This document shows, one piece after another, positions 33,379-42,205 of a DNA stretch of 64,000 nucleotides. Within the stretch, counting starts at the first letter, position 1, and every line of letters starts with the position of its first letter. Source of the DNA: Paenibacillus montanisoli (GTDB taxonomy: Bacteria; Bacillota; Bacilli; Paenibacillales; Paenibacillaceae); NCBI RefSeq assembly GCF_003268025.1, contig NZ_QLUW01000003.1, positions 186,001 to 250,000 of the forward strand. Reading direction: 5' to 3'. The translations under genes were made by a program, and so were the position numbers. Under the pieces are notes generated by a model. That model saw only the letters and a program-made list of their open reading frames with translations. It was not told where the DNA came from and made no database searches.

Positions 33379-34683
33379 ATGCCGAGCACGCTGCAGCAGC
33401 TGAAGGTCAGCGATAACAAGAGGTTTTTGGTCCATGCGGACGGGACGCCGTTTTTTTGGCTGGGGGATACCGCTTGGGAAATTTTTCACCGATTGAGCCG
33501 TGAGGATGCGGATGAATATTTAAGAGGCCGGGCGGAACAGAAGTTCAATGTCATTCAAGCGGTGGCGCTCGCGGAGTTCGAGGGCCTGACGGTCGATAAC
33601 TATTACGGCCGCCGCCCGCTGAAGCAGGATGCGCAGGGGCAGTACGATCCGACGCTGCCGGATCTGGACGGAGACGACAACTACTGGAGCCACGTCGACT
33701 ATATCATTGACCGGGCGGCACATTACGGCATCTATGTCGCGCTCCTCCCGACCTGGGGAGATAAGTACAATCAGATGTGGGGCAAAGGGCCGGAAATTTT
33801 CAACGCGGACAATGCCAGAGTCTTCGGACAATGGCTGGGCGAGCGCTACAAGGACCGCCCTAATATCATTTGGGTGCTCGGCGGTGACCGGCCGCTGCAG
33901 ACGCTTCGGCATTTCGAAGTCATCTATTCGCTCGCCGCGGGCTTGCGGGAAGGCGATGGCGGCCGCAGCTTGATCACGTACCATCCGAACGGCGACTCCT
34001 CCTCCTCGCGCCATGTGCATGATGCGCCGTGGCTGGATTTCAACATGATCCAATCCGGGCATCATGAGCAGATTCGCGTGAATTACAAGCATGTTAGCGC
34101 GGATTACGAGAGGCTTCCGGTAAAGCCGACGTTTGATGCCGAGCCTTGCTATGAAGATCATCCGATTAATTTTAGAGCGGCCAACGGTTACTTCGATCAG
34201 GCGGATGTGCGCACGGCGGCGTATTATGCGGTATTCTCGGGCAGCTTCGGCCACACGTACGGACATCACTGCATTTGGTCGATGACGACGAAGCTTGAAT
34301 CGTACTTCATCATGCACTGGAGGCAGGCGCTCGTGCGGCCCGGCGCTCGTCAAATGCAGCATGTGCGCAGCTTGATCGAATCGGTGCCGTTCCTGGAGCG
34401 GGTGCCGGATCAAAGCTTGATCGACGAAAACTATGAAGGCGCCAATTACATGGCAGCGACGCGCGGAGAGAATTACGGCTTCATCTATACGCCGAACGGC
34501 CTGCCGTTCCGCGCGCGGCTGGGCATTCTGCAAGGCAGACGAGTAGCTGCTTCGTGGTACGATCCGCGCACCGGAGAATACGCGGCCATCGGCGAGTATG
34601 ACAATAGCGGCGAAGCCGCGTTTACCCCTCCGTCCAGCGGCAGGGGCAATGACTGGGTGCTGGCGCTGAAATCCTTGATTTAA
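33379..34683 (+). CDS. GH140-like (DUF4038) glycoside hydrolase
   Basis: 434 residues, TIM barrel with C-terminal beta domain. Motifs: HADGTPFFWLGDTAWEIFHRL at the start of the barrel, FNVIQAVALAEF, NIIWVLGGDRP, PTFDAEPCYED (a possible acid residue), and a C-terminal ARLGILQGRRVAASWYDPRTGEY. Characterised GH140 proteins include apiosidases acting on pectic rhamnogalacturonan II. No signal peptide, so it acts on imported oligosaccharide. GGGAGAG before ATG. The upstream region (33285-33300) has a GTATAC/GTGTAC repeat that may be a regulator site. Confidence 0.87.
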   Translation: MPSTLQQLKVSDNKRFLVHADGTPFFWLGDTAWEIFHRLSREDADEYLRGRAEQKFNVIQAVALAEFEGLTVDNYYGRRPLKQDAQGQYDPTLPDLDGDDNYWSHVDYIIDRAAHYGIYVALLPTWGDKYNQMWGKGPEIFNADNARVFGQWLGERYKDRPNIIWVLGGDRPLQTLRHFEVIYSLAAGLREGDGGRSLITYHPNGDSSSSRHVHDAPWLDFNMIQSGHHEQIRVNYKHVSADYERLPVKPTFDAEPCYEDHPINFRAANGYFDQADVRTAAYYAVFSGSFGHTYGHHCIWSMTTKLESYFIMHWRQALVRPGARQMQHVRSLIESVPFLERVPDQSLIDENYEGANYMAATRGENYGFIYTPNGLPFRARLGILQGRRVAASWYDPRTGEYAAIGEYDNSGEAAFTPPSSGRGNDWVLALKSLI

Positions 34684-34707
34684 TTCATTAGCTAAGATTT
34701 ATAACAG

Positions 34708-34755
34708 AAAAGCGGCGGTGCAGACGATCCTGCGCCGCCGCTTTTTCGTTTTTTG
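34708..34755 (+). terminator. Terminator after GH140-like gene
   Basis: AGCGGCGG (34711-34718) pairs with CCGCCGCT (34735-34742), followed by TTTTTCGTTTTTT. Confidence 0.87.
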
Positions 34756-34830
34756 GCTATTTTTCCTAATAGTTATCGTCACTTTTGGTTAGATTACTAC
34801 TAATATCCAGAAGGAAGGCGGCGGAAACCG

Positions 34831-36453
34831 ATGAGAAACGGATCAGGCAAAAGCAAATCCAGAGTCGTCACGAAAGCGTCCTCCCCCGTACTGGATGCCG
34901 CACTAGACATCCCTCTAACGGGGACTGTGGAAGACACGATCAGCACCGTCCTGAGCATCCTGAAGGAGGACGGTGATTTTATCGTCCGCCGTTTTCATCT
35001 GTTCGGCCAATATAATGCGGTGCTTTTTTTCTACAGCACGACGGCGGATCTCGCGACCGTCAATAATCATATTCTAAAGCCGCTCATGCATTTGCCTGCC
35101 CATCTAGAAGGCAGGATCAACGAGCTGCAGCAACTGCGCGATATCGTGTTTGACGACGTCCTTTATCATTGCGGCGTCAAGCAGGAGAACAAGCTTTCCG
35201 AGCTGATCGCGTGCATTCTGCGCGGAGATACCGCCATGGTCATCGATGGCGTGGAGGAATCCTTCTCGATTAGCACAAGCAACGTAGAGAAGCGCGCTAT
35301 CGACCAGCCTGCGACCGAGCAGGTCATTCGGGGTCCCCGCGAAGGCTTCATCGAGCTGCTGGAGAAAAATATCGCCTTGATCCGCTATCGGCTGCCAACG
35401 CCGGAACTGCGCATCCATTCGATGGAGATCGGACGTCGAAGCAGATCGAAGGTGTCCGTTTGCTACATGGATGGGGTTACGAACGCGGAACTTGTGAACG
35501 AAGTAAAGCGCCGGCTCTCGCAAATCGATATCGATGCCGTGCTGGACTCCGGCTATCTGGAGCAATTTATCGAGGACAATCACATGACTCCGTTTCCACA
35601 GGTGCAGTATACGGAGCGGCCGGACAAGGTTGTCGCCAACCTATTGGAGGGCCGCGTGGCGATTCTCGTTAACGGATCGCCGCTTGCGCTTATCGTCCCG
35701 ACTGTATTCAGCCAATTCTACCAAACGGTCGAGGATTACACGGAACGGTTTCTGCTGATGAGCGCCATCCGGCTTGCGAGATTGGTGGCGCTTGTGTTCT
35801 CGCTTGTGTTCCCTGCGCTCTACGTGTCCATCATTTCCTTCAATCCGGAGCTGATTCCGACGGAGTTTGCGGTCGCGGTGGCAGGCGGCAGGGCGGGCGT
35901 CCCTTTTCCGGCCGTGGTTGAGGTGCTGATCATCGAAATTTCGATGGAAGTCTTGAGAGAAGCGACCATCCGATTGCCGCAGCAGGTTGGCGGCGCATTA
36001 TCGATTGTCGGCGTGCTAGTCGTCGGCCAAGCTGCGGTCGCGGCCGGCTTCGCAAGCCCGATTACGGTCGTTATCATTGCGCTGACCACGATCGGATCGT
36101 TTGCGACGCCTGCTTACAACGCCGCGCTTGCCTTACGTCTGCTGCGCTTCCCGCTTATTATTATAGCGGGCATCTTCGGTTTGTACGGCGTCGTGATCGG
36201 GCTTATCCTCATTGTCAATCATCTGCTCTCCTTGAAGTCGTTCGGCGTTCCTTATTTGAGCCCGCTCGTTCCGGGAGGGTTCAGAGGAATGAAGGATCTC
36301 ATCATCCGCAGCCCGCTGGGGCTGATGAAGGAGCGGCCGGCCTCCCTGCACACCCAAGACAAGGTACGGGTGGACGCAGACACGTCTGCAGAGGAGCAGC
36401 CGAAGAACGTACTTGATCCAAGTGAATTTGATCCTGCAAAGGAGGGGCAATAA
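34831..36453 (+). CDS. Spore germinant receptor A subunit (GerA family)
   Basis: 540 residues. The N-terminal cytoplasmic region (~1-290) carries the two-lobed GerA domain (YHCGVKQENKLSELIACILRGDTAMVIDG, ERPDKVVANLLEGRVAILVNGSP). Four or five membrane helices follow (~300-480; LVALVFSLVFPALYVSIISFNPELIP, QVGGALSIVGVLVVGQAAVAAGF), and a hydrophilic tail. Part of the inner spore membrane receptor with the following B and C subunits. SD AAGGAAGG upstream; expression is expected in the forespore. The nutrient recognised cannot be told. Confidence 0.94.
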   Translation: MRNGSGKSKSRVVTKASSPVLDAALDIPLTGTVEDTISTVLSILKEDGDFIVRRFHLFGQYNAVLFFYSTTADLATVNNHILKPLMHLPAHLEGRINELQQLRDIVFDDVLYHCGVKQENKLSELIACILRGDTAMVIDGVEESFSISTSNVEKRAIDQPATEQVIRGPREGFIELLEKNIALIRYRLPTPELRIHSMEIGRRSRSKVSVCYMDGVTNAELVNEVKRRLSQIDIDAVLDSGYLEQFIEDNHMTPFPQVQYTERPDKVVANLLEGRVAILVNGSPLALIVPTVFSQFYQTVEDYTERFLLMSAIRLARLVALVFSLVFPALYVSIISFNPELIPTEFAVAVAGGRAGVPFPAVVEVLIIEISMEVLREATIRLPQQVGGALSIVGVLVVGQAAVAAGFASPITVVIIALTTIGSFATPAYNAALALRLLRFPLIIIAGIFGLYGVVIGLILIVNHLLSLKSFGVPYLSPLVPGGFRGMKDLIIRSPLGLMKERPASLHTQDKVRVDADTSAEEQPKNVLDPSEFDPAKEGQ

Positions 36454-36456
36454 CGC

Positions 36457-37578
36457 ATGGAAAACACCAGACAAATTACAACGATTCAAGCGGCGGCCAT
36501 CCTGGTGAGCACCATTATTGGCGTCGGCGTGCTTCCGCTTCCCTTGTTTGCCGTGAGGGCAGGAGACGCAGGGGCGCCTCTTGTAACGTTTCTGGGCATG
36601 CTGGTAGGTTTCATCGGGCTTATGCTGATCAGTTTGCTAGGCATGCGCTTTCCCAAACAGTCCTTCGTGCAATACAGCGAAGCGATTATAGGCAAATGGC
36701 TGGCCGCCATTGGCACCCTATTGCTTATTGCCTTTTTTGCAATCCTGACCTCGCTTGCCGCAAGGGAATTCGGCGAGGTTGTCGTCACCTCCGTCCTCAA
36801 GAATACGCCTCTTGAGGTCACGGTCATTGTCATGCTGCTGCTGGCGGCGGTTTCTACTCGCAACAATTTGGTCACGTTTTCTTATATTCATCTGTTCTAC
36901 TTCCCGTTTCTCCTTGGCCCGGCCTTGCTTATAGTCGCCCTATCATTAAAGAATGCGGATGTGATTAATCTCCAGCCGGTATGGGGGAATGACCAAACCC
37001 ATATGCTTCCGGGCATTCTGACGATTGCAGCGTTGTTTCAAGGCTCATTCGTGATGACGATCGTCATCCCGGGCATGTGCGATCCGAAGAAGTCGATGAA
37101 GGCGAGTTTTATCGCTATGCTTATCGCCGGCGGGATGTATGTCGCGATCGTCATTGCGGCGGTAGGCGTGTTCGGCTCGGAGGAAATCAAAAATTTGCTG
37201 TGGCCGACGCTGGAGCTGGCCAAAGCGACGTCGCTGCCGGCAAACATATTGGAGCGGCTGGATGCTGCGTTTCTGGCCGTATGGGTAACGGCGGTGTTTA
37301 CAACGCTGTTCTCCAGTTATTATTTGACCATCCGCTTCATCAGCAATCTGTTTCGCTTAAAGGACCATAACATGTTCTCCTTCTTCCTGCTTCCGTTCGT
37401 GTTCATCATGGCGGTGATCCCTCAAAATATTTTGCAAATGTACGAAATCATCGCGGATGTCGGGCGGATCGGATTGTTCATCACGGTCGGCTATCCGGCG
37501 TTCTTATTCATCATCTCACTCATTCGTGGGAAGAGAGGCGATCGCGATGGGACACAGCAAACTAATCCGGCTAGTTAA
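36457..37578 (+). CDS. Spore germinant receptor B subunit (GerB permease family)
   Basis: 373 residues, about ten membrane helices of the APC amino-acid transporter type: ITTIQAAAILVSTIIGVGVLPLPLFA at the start is the family hallmark. It probably binds the germinant. It begins 3 bases after the A-subunit stop and overlaps the C-subunit start by 32 bases, so the operon is tightly coupled. Confidence 0.94.
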   Translation: MENTRQITTIQAAAILVSTIIGVGVLPLPLFAVRAGDAGAPLVTFLGMLVGFIGLMLISLLGMRFPKQSFVQYSEAIIGKWLAAIGTLLLIAFFAILTSLAAREFGEVVVTSVLKNTPLEVTVIVMLLLAAVSTRNNLVTFSYIHLFYFPFLLGPALLIVALSLKNADVINLQPVWGNDQTHMLPGILTIAALFQGSFVMTIVIPGMCDPKKSMKASFIAMLIAGGMYVAIVIAAVGVFGSEEIKNLLWPTLELAKATSLPANILERLDAAFLAVWVTAVFTTLFSSYYLTIRFISNLFRLKDHNMFSFFLLPFVFIMAVIPQNILQMYEIIADVGRIGLFITVGYPAFLFIISLIRGKRGDRDGTQQTNPAS

Positions 37579-38773
37579 GCTCTTTCTTGTCATCCTGCTG
37601 ACAGTGCCCTTGCTTAGCGGCTGCTGGGATAGGCTCGAGATTGAGGAACGCGCCGTCGTGCTCGGCATCTCCATTGACGAGGCGGGGGAAATATCCAATG
37701 AGGAAAAAGATTCCCAAATTATCCAGAAACCGCCTGCTACAAGCATGGTGAGGGTGACGGTTCAAATCGCCCTGCCCGGCCGGATTCCGCTCGGACCGGG
37801 GGAAAGCGGCGGCAGCAGCGGAGCGGGCACGCAGGAAACGCTCTGGGTATTGGATTCGGTAGGGCATTCCGTCGATGACGCGCTTATGAATTTGCAGCAG
37901 CAGCTGTCGAGCAGATTGTTCTTTGGTCATTTGCGCGTCATTATCGTTTCGGAGCGCGTGGCGAGAAAAGGACTGGAGAATATCAACGATTACTTCCACC
38001 GTAATTCGGAAGTCAGGCGGATGGCATGGCTCATGATTTCGAAGGGCAGCGCAAAGGCGCTGATGAAGGCTGCGCCCAAGCTGGAGCGGGTGCCGACGCT
38101 GTACTTGATGGCGACGCTCGATGAAGGCATCCGCATGGGGAAATTTCCGAGCAATTACATCGGCAATTTCTGGAGCAACTCGGTGAAGCTGGGCGAGGAA
38201 GGCTATTTGCCTTACGTCGCCATTCGCAAGGAACAGAACATTCGAGTTTCCGGATTGGCTTACTTCAAAGGCAATAAAATGGTGGGCACCACCAGTGAAA
38301 ACCAAATCGGCGCTTTCATGGGAATCAAGGGGATGAATCCTGCCGGCTACCGCATTTTCGTCGATCTTGGCGGACCGATGAAGAATGTCATGATGACGAC
38401 AACGCACCGGGACAAAAAAATCGATGTGCGCATCGTGAACGGGCGACCCCGATTTACCATCCATATTTCCCTGGAGATCGGTGTGGAAGAGAAGATGAGC
38501 GAGGAGGTCGCCATCTCAAATGCGAGTATATTAAAGCAGATCGAAGAAGACGAGAAGTCGAAGGCGATTAAAATATATCAGCAATTGATCGAAATGACCC
38601 AAGAGGACGGCTCCGATATTTTCGGCTTCGGCGAAATGGTCCGTGCCAAGAAGCCGGGATATTGGAATACGCGGGTCCGTACGAAGGAACGCTGGCAGGA
38701 GATGTACAAGGAAGCCGAATTCGATTTTTCCGTCCAAATGAATGTGAGACGGGTAGGCATGAAAGCGAAGTAA
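37547..38773 (+). CDS. Spore germinant receptor C subunit (Ger(x)C lipoprotein)
   Basis: About 408 residues. Signal peptide with lipobox LSGC (residues ~23-26: LLTVPLLSGCWDRLEIEERAVVLGI). CWD followed by EIEE is typical of the family. The three-domain GerC body follows, ending in WNTRVRTKERWQEMYKEAEFDFSVQMNVRRVG. ATG 37547 lies inside the B-subunit gene; GAGAGGCGATCGCG is a weak SD. The lipid anchor holds it on the outer face of the inner spore membrane. Confidence 0.94.
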   Translation: MGHSKLIRLVKLFLVILLTVPLLSGCWDRLEIEERAVVLGISIDEAGEISNEEKDSQIIQKPPATSMVRVTVQIALPGRIPLGPGESGGSSGAGTQETLWVLDSVGHSVDDALMNLQQQLSSRLFFGHLRVIIVSERVARKGLENINDYFHRNSEVRRMAWLMISKGSAKALMKAAPKLERVPTLYLMATLDEGIRMGKFPSNYIGNFWSNSVKLGEEGYLPYVAIRKEQNIRVSGLAYFKGNKMVGTTSENQIGAFMGIKGMNPAGYRIFVDLGGPMKNVMMTTTHRDKKIDVRIVNGRPRFTIHISLEIGVEEKMSEEVAISNASILKQIEEDEKSKAIKIYQQLIEMTQEDGSDIFGFGEMVRAKKPGYWNTRVRTKERWQEMYKEAEFDFSVQMNVRRVGMKAK

Positions 38774-38784
38774 GGGGTGGAGGC

Positions 38785-38991
38785 ATGATTAGTGGAGGTT
38801 ACGTCGCCGTCAGTTTCATCAGCTACTCCATTCCTCTGTTCCTGCTCACCGGTTACTTGATCCTTCAATTCGATATTAAGGAATACAGGGTCAAGAAGAT
38901 GGAGAAGGAACGCAAGCTCTCGAAGTTTCTGGGATGGACGAACCTCGTGTTGGGGGTACTGCTGCTGATAACGGATTATTTTATCCTGTAA
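38785..38991 (+). CDS. Small two-helix protein of germinant receptor operon (D-type subunit)
   Basis: 68 residues with two membrane helices, ~6-27 (VAVSFISYSIPLFLLTGYLIL) and ~48-67, joined by a basic loop (KEYRVKKMEKERKLSK). It begins 11 bases after the C-subunit stop with AAGGGG before ATG. Small two-helix D proteins in ger operons have been reported to modulate receptor activity in Bacillus, and size, topology and place all fit. No sequence motif defines the family, so this rests on context. Confidence 0.8.
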   Translation: MISGGYVAVSFISYSIPLFLLTGYLILQFDIKEYRVKKMEKERKLSKFLGWTNLVLGVLLLITDYFIL

Positions 38992-38997
38992 GGCGAT

Positions 38998-39040
38998 AAA
39001 GCACGCCATGAGCCGCCGGCTCGCGGCGTGCTTTGTTTTT
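38998..39040 (+). terminator. Terminator of the germination operon
   Basis: AAAGCACGCC (38998-39007) pairs with GGCGTGCTTT (39025-39034), then a T run. Confidence 0.87.
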
Positions 39041-39127
39041 AGGCAAGACCATGCGGTTTGGGAGGATTTGGGGTATGATAGAATTTATATAGATACGAGA
39101 TACCGATAACTAGTTATGGGAGTGGGA

Positions 39128-39592
39128 ATGGTGGAATTTCGAGTTGACGATCTGACCGGAGCCAAAGTCATTGCATTAATTCAGGAGCATCTGCACGGGA
39201 TGGCGGAGCATACCCCGCCGGAAAGCGTGCACGCGTTAAATTTGGACGGCTTGAAGCATCCGGACGTCACCTTCTGGAGCGTCTGGGAGCAGGATGAATT
39301 GCTGGGCATTGGGGCGCTTAAAGAGCTGGATCCGACGCACGGCGAGATCAAGTCGATGCGCACGTCGGCCGCCCATTTGAGGAAGGGTGTCGGCAAGGCG
39401 ATACTCGAGCACATTATCGCGGTTGCCAAGGAACGCGGATATACGAGGCTGAGTCTGGAGACAGGCTCGAGGTCGATGCCGTCCTTCGATCCGGCCCGGA
39501 AGCTGTACGAGCAGCTTGATTTTCATTATTGCGGGCCGTTCGCGGACTACGCCGAAGATCCGTACAGCGACTTCATGACGAAAGAGCTGTAA
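39128..39592 (+). CDS. GNAT-family N-acetyltransferase
   Basis: About 154 residues. GNAT core: DELLGIGALKELDPTHGEIKSMRTSAAHLRKGVGKAILEHIIAVAKERGY with the acetyl-CoA loop LRKGVGKA, then SLETGSRSMPSFDPARKLYEQLDFHYCGPF. Similar to PsiE/YjdJ-type acetyltransferases of bacilli. Three ATG/GTG choices exist at 39116-39128; GGGAG just upstream suits 39128. The 12-base palindrome ATAACTAGTTAT (39104-39115) is directly before the first ATG. Substrate unknown. Confidence 0.88.
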   Translation: MVEFRVDDLTGAKVIALIQEHLHGMAEHTPPESVHALNLDGLKHPDVTFWSVWEQDELLGIGALKELDPTHGEIKSMRTSAAHLRKGVGKAILEHIIAVAKERGYTRLSLETGSRSMPSFDPARKLYEQLDFHYCGPFADYAEDPYSDFMTKEL

Positions 39593-39605
39593 ACGACGGC
39601 TTGCT

Positions 39606-40328
39606 TCATGCCGCGGTCGACCCCTTTCTGCGCAAGAATGGCAAGTACATGATCGTGAAGATAACGAGGGCAATGAGTTCTTCGATAATGAGGTAGAGGG
39701 GATACGGCCCAAGCACATCCAGCAGCGAAGCCGTCTCCGGCTTGTGCCTTAAGAACATGTAGTTGGCGTCCAGCCAATAATCGATGCCGCCAACGATGAC
39801 GACGAGAATGTTCAGGAAAATCATCGTGATGCCGATCGATTTCCACGTCGGGCGGTACTGCTCGATCCAGGTCATGTAGAATGCGGCGAGAATAATCGCG
39901 ATATGCACGATAAAGAAATGAAAGAAGCGGAAATGCGGGAATGCAAACACAAGGTCTGGCGTAAACATGGCCTGCAGCGCGCCGCCGATGCCGGCGAAGA
40001 ACACGATTTGGTACAGCAGGCGGCTTCGCGTCAGCAGCATGATGACCGCAAGCATTTGAGAAATGCTGCAGAGCTCTAGCGGCAGCGTGTACTGCACGTC
40101 CCATAGCCCTTCGGCGCCATACCACGCGTACAGAGCGGCTTCCGGGATAATCAGGCAGAGGAGCAGAGCGATGCGGATAAAGGTTTTTGCGCGAGCGTTC
40201 GATCGGATTGCGCTTTTGAAACGAAACATGGCGATAGCTAGCAAGAGCATAGCCGCGAGGACAATGAAATGCGGTAACGTGTATGCGAGGAAGTGCTCTT
40301 CGGTTCTTGATGCAAAGAAGGTATCCAT
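39606..40328 (-). CDS. TIGR02206/YwaF-type integral membrane protein
   Basis: About 240 residues with seven predicted helices. Characteristic phrases: LPLELCSISQMLAVIMLLTRSRLLYQIVFFAGIGGALQAMFTPDL, HFFIVHIAIILAAFYM, and NYMFLRHKPETASLLDVLGPYPLYLI, with conserved polar residues within helices. Function unknown for the family. AAGGAG abuts the first ATG (40337), so the ATG at 40328 (9 bases away) is preferred. It is convergent with the acetyltransferase gene, with only 13 bases between stops. Confidence 0.88.
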   Translation of the reverse strand: MDTFFASRTEEHFLAYTLPHFIVLAAMLLLAIAMFRFKSAIRSNARAKTFIRIALLLCLIIPEAALYAWYGAEGLWDVQYTLPLELCSISQMLAVIMLLTRSRLLYQIVFFAGIGGALQAMFTPDLVFAFPHFRFFHFFIVHIAIILAAFYMTWIEQYRPTWKSIGITMIFLNILVVIVGGIDYWLDANYMFLRHKPETASLLDVLGPYPLYLIIEELIALVIFTIMYLPFLRRKGSTAA

Positions 40329-40424
40329 ATCGTCCATCTCCTTAGGGATGAGGTCAAGTTCGCGTTATGCAGGATGGTATTCGTGATGTGTGCGGTAAAT
40401 TCCTTTTGGGTGGGAGGCGGCGGG

Positions 40425-40943
40425 ATGCAAGAGCTTGTCGGTAACTGCCGGCAGTGCGGGAAGCCCGTTTACTGTCGTGATGGTTTTTTGGACGGCGTCG
40501 TTATGACGGATGGAGCACTCGTATGTTTTGTTTGCTTAGATGATAAAGACAAGGAAAAGGAGCAGCCGGCGATGGCAATCCAAGTAAAGAGCACCTATTT
40601 AACGATTCCTGTAAGCGATTTCGAACGGTCGGCGCAGTGGTATGGCGAGCATCTGGGATTTCGGGTGGTGAAACGCGATCCGTTCTATTGTGAACTGGTG
40701 AACGAATCAGGCATCCGTATTTTATTCCAGCAAAATGAACATCGGCTGCACTCGCATTTCGTCTATCCCGATGGAGCGCTGCAATCGTCGTACGGGTTTA
40801 TGGTCGAGGATGCCGAGGCGGCTTATTCCTATTTCATGGAGCGGAACGTTGAGGTCGGACCGTTCTTTGATTATCAAGGAAAGTCCTTTTCGTTCTATGA
40901 TCCGGACGGGAATTTCATCGAGGTTTGGAGCGTGCAGCAGTGA
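40425..40943 (+). CDS. VOC/glyoxalase-fold protein with N-terminal Cys pairs
   Basis: 172 residues. The first ~45 contain two Cys pairs (CRQCGKPVYC and CFVCL) suggesting a small zinc-binding module. The remainder is one vicinal-oxygen-chelate domain (YLTIPVSDFERSAQWYGEHLGFRVV ... FYDPDGNFIEVWSVQ), with Glu near the end and His-containing loops as possible metal ligands. GGGAGGCGG precedes ATG 40425. The stop overlaps the GTG of the next gene, so the two are co-translated. May confer resistance or act as a small-molecule enzyme; unknown. Confidence 0.85.
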   Translation: MQELVGNCRQCGKPVYCRDGFLDGVVMTDGALVCFVCLDDKDKEKEQPAMAIQVKSTYLTIPVSDFERSAQWYGEHLGFRVVKRDPFYCELVNESGIRILFQQNEHRLHSHFVYPDGALQSSYGFMVEDAEAAYSYFMERNVEVGPFFDYQGKSFSFYDPDGNFIEVWSVQQ

Positions 40944-42172
40944 AGCCGGTACCGATAAGAACGACCAAAAGGGCGCTCAGGCGATTCCTGCTGGAGACGC
41001 AGGCGCTGCTCGAAACGCAGGCGCAGGGCGCAAGCTCTGCCGAGGGGATGCGGGAGCAGGCCATGGACATGATCCGGCGGCTGGAGTGCGTTCAGATTGA
41101 CCCGGTAGCCGCCGTTCGGCCGAATCAGCATTTGGCGCTATCGGCGCGAATGGCCGGATACGAGCCTTCGGCGCTTGAGGAGCTGCTGCGCGGCGGCGAG
41201 GTGTTTGAGTATATGGCGAACGCGGCCTGCATCATACCGATGGCGGATTATCCGATCTTCGAGCCGACCCGCCGGCGGATGAAGGAGCGCCTGCAGCCTG
41301 CGATCGACGCGATCGGTCCGGTCGCCGAGCAGGTGCTGCAGCGGCTGGAGCGCGAGGGGCCGCTGCCGGCCAAGGCGTTCGAGTCCGACGAGCGGGTGCA
41401 CGGGTACTGGGACAACGTGAACGCGAAGACGAAGGCCACTTCGCATGCACTGAATTTGCTGATGGACGCGTCGAGCATCCGGATCGTCGGCAGGGAGGGC
41501 AACCAGCGGCTATTCGCGATTACGGACCGCAGCGTCCCTGCCGGGCTGCTTCGCGAGGCGGAGCAAATCGGGACGAGTGGAGCGCTTGACGCGGTGATGC
41601 GAAAATATTTTCGCGCGTACCGGGTATTCGAGCCGAGCGATTCCCGACTTGGCTGGCAGAAGCTGAGCGCCCAAGAGCGCAGGGAGACGATGGAGCGGCA
41701 CATGGCGTCGGGATTGATCGTGCCGGTCGAGGCAGAAGGTTTATCGAAGCCTTATTATATGTTGGCTGCGGATGCGGATCGGCTTGCCGCGCATGATCTG
41801 GGTGCGGAGTCGGAAGCGGCGGCGGTACTTGAAACCGTGCGGTTCCTTCCACCGCTGGACAACCTGCTATGGAGCCGCAAGCGGCTGTCGGATCTGTTCG
41901 AGTTTGATTACACCTGGGAAATCTACACGCCTGCCGTTAAACGGAAGTACGGCTATTATGCCATGCCTATTCTGGCCGGCGACCGGCTGATCGGCCGCAT
42001 GGATCCGCGCCTGGATAAGAAGCGGGGCAGCTTGACGGTGGAGCTTCTTCAAATCGATTCGAATGTAGAATTTGCAGATGCCCTTCGGGAGCGCGTGCAT
42101 CAAGCGCTTGAAGCGTTCGCCCGGACGCACGGGGCAACGGAGGTTGCGATCGCGCAATTTCGCCATCGCTAG
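40940..42172 (+). CDS. YcaQ/AlkX-like DNA glycosylase
   Basis: Helix-turn-helix 42 family glycosylase, about 410 residues, with three winged-helix modules. The catalytic QxD motif is visible as QID (Gln 52, Asp 54) in LECVQIDPVAAVRPNQHL; E. coli YcaQ has QxQ, and QxD forms occur in the AlkX subgroup. Such enzymes remove alkylated bases or unhook DNA cross-links. FLPPLDNLLWSRKRLSDLFEFDYTWEIYTP near the C-terminus is the family signature. GTG 40940 overlaps the VOC stop (GTGA). Confidence 0.9.
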   Translation: MKPVPIRTTKRALRRFLLETQALLETQAQGASSAEGMREQAMDMIRRLECVQIDPVAAVRPNQHLALSARMAGYEPSALEELLRGGEVFEYMANAACIIPMADYPIFEPTRRRMKERLQPAIDAIGPVAEQVLQRLEREGPLPAKAFESDERVHGYWDNVNAKTKATSHALNLLMDASSIRIVGREGNQRLFAITDRSVPAGLLREAEQIGTSGALDAVMRKYFRAYRVFEPSDSRLGWQKLSAQERRETMERHMASGLIVPVEAEGLSKPYYMLAADADRLAAHDLGAESEAAAVLETVRFLPPLDNLLWSRKRLSDLFEFDYTWEIYTPAVKRKYGYYAMPILAGDRLIGRMDPRLDKKRGSLTVELLQIDSNVEFADALRERVHQALEAFARTHGATEVAIAQFRHR

Positions 42173-42205
42173 CTGCTGCTTCTGCTGCACAGGAGGTTCG
42201 CGATC

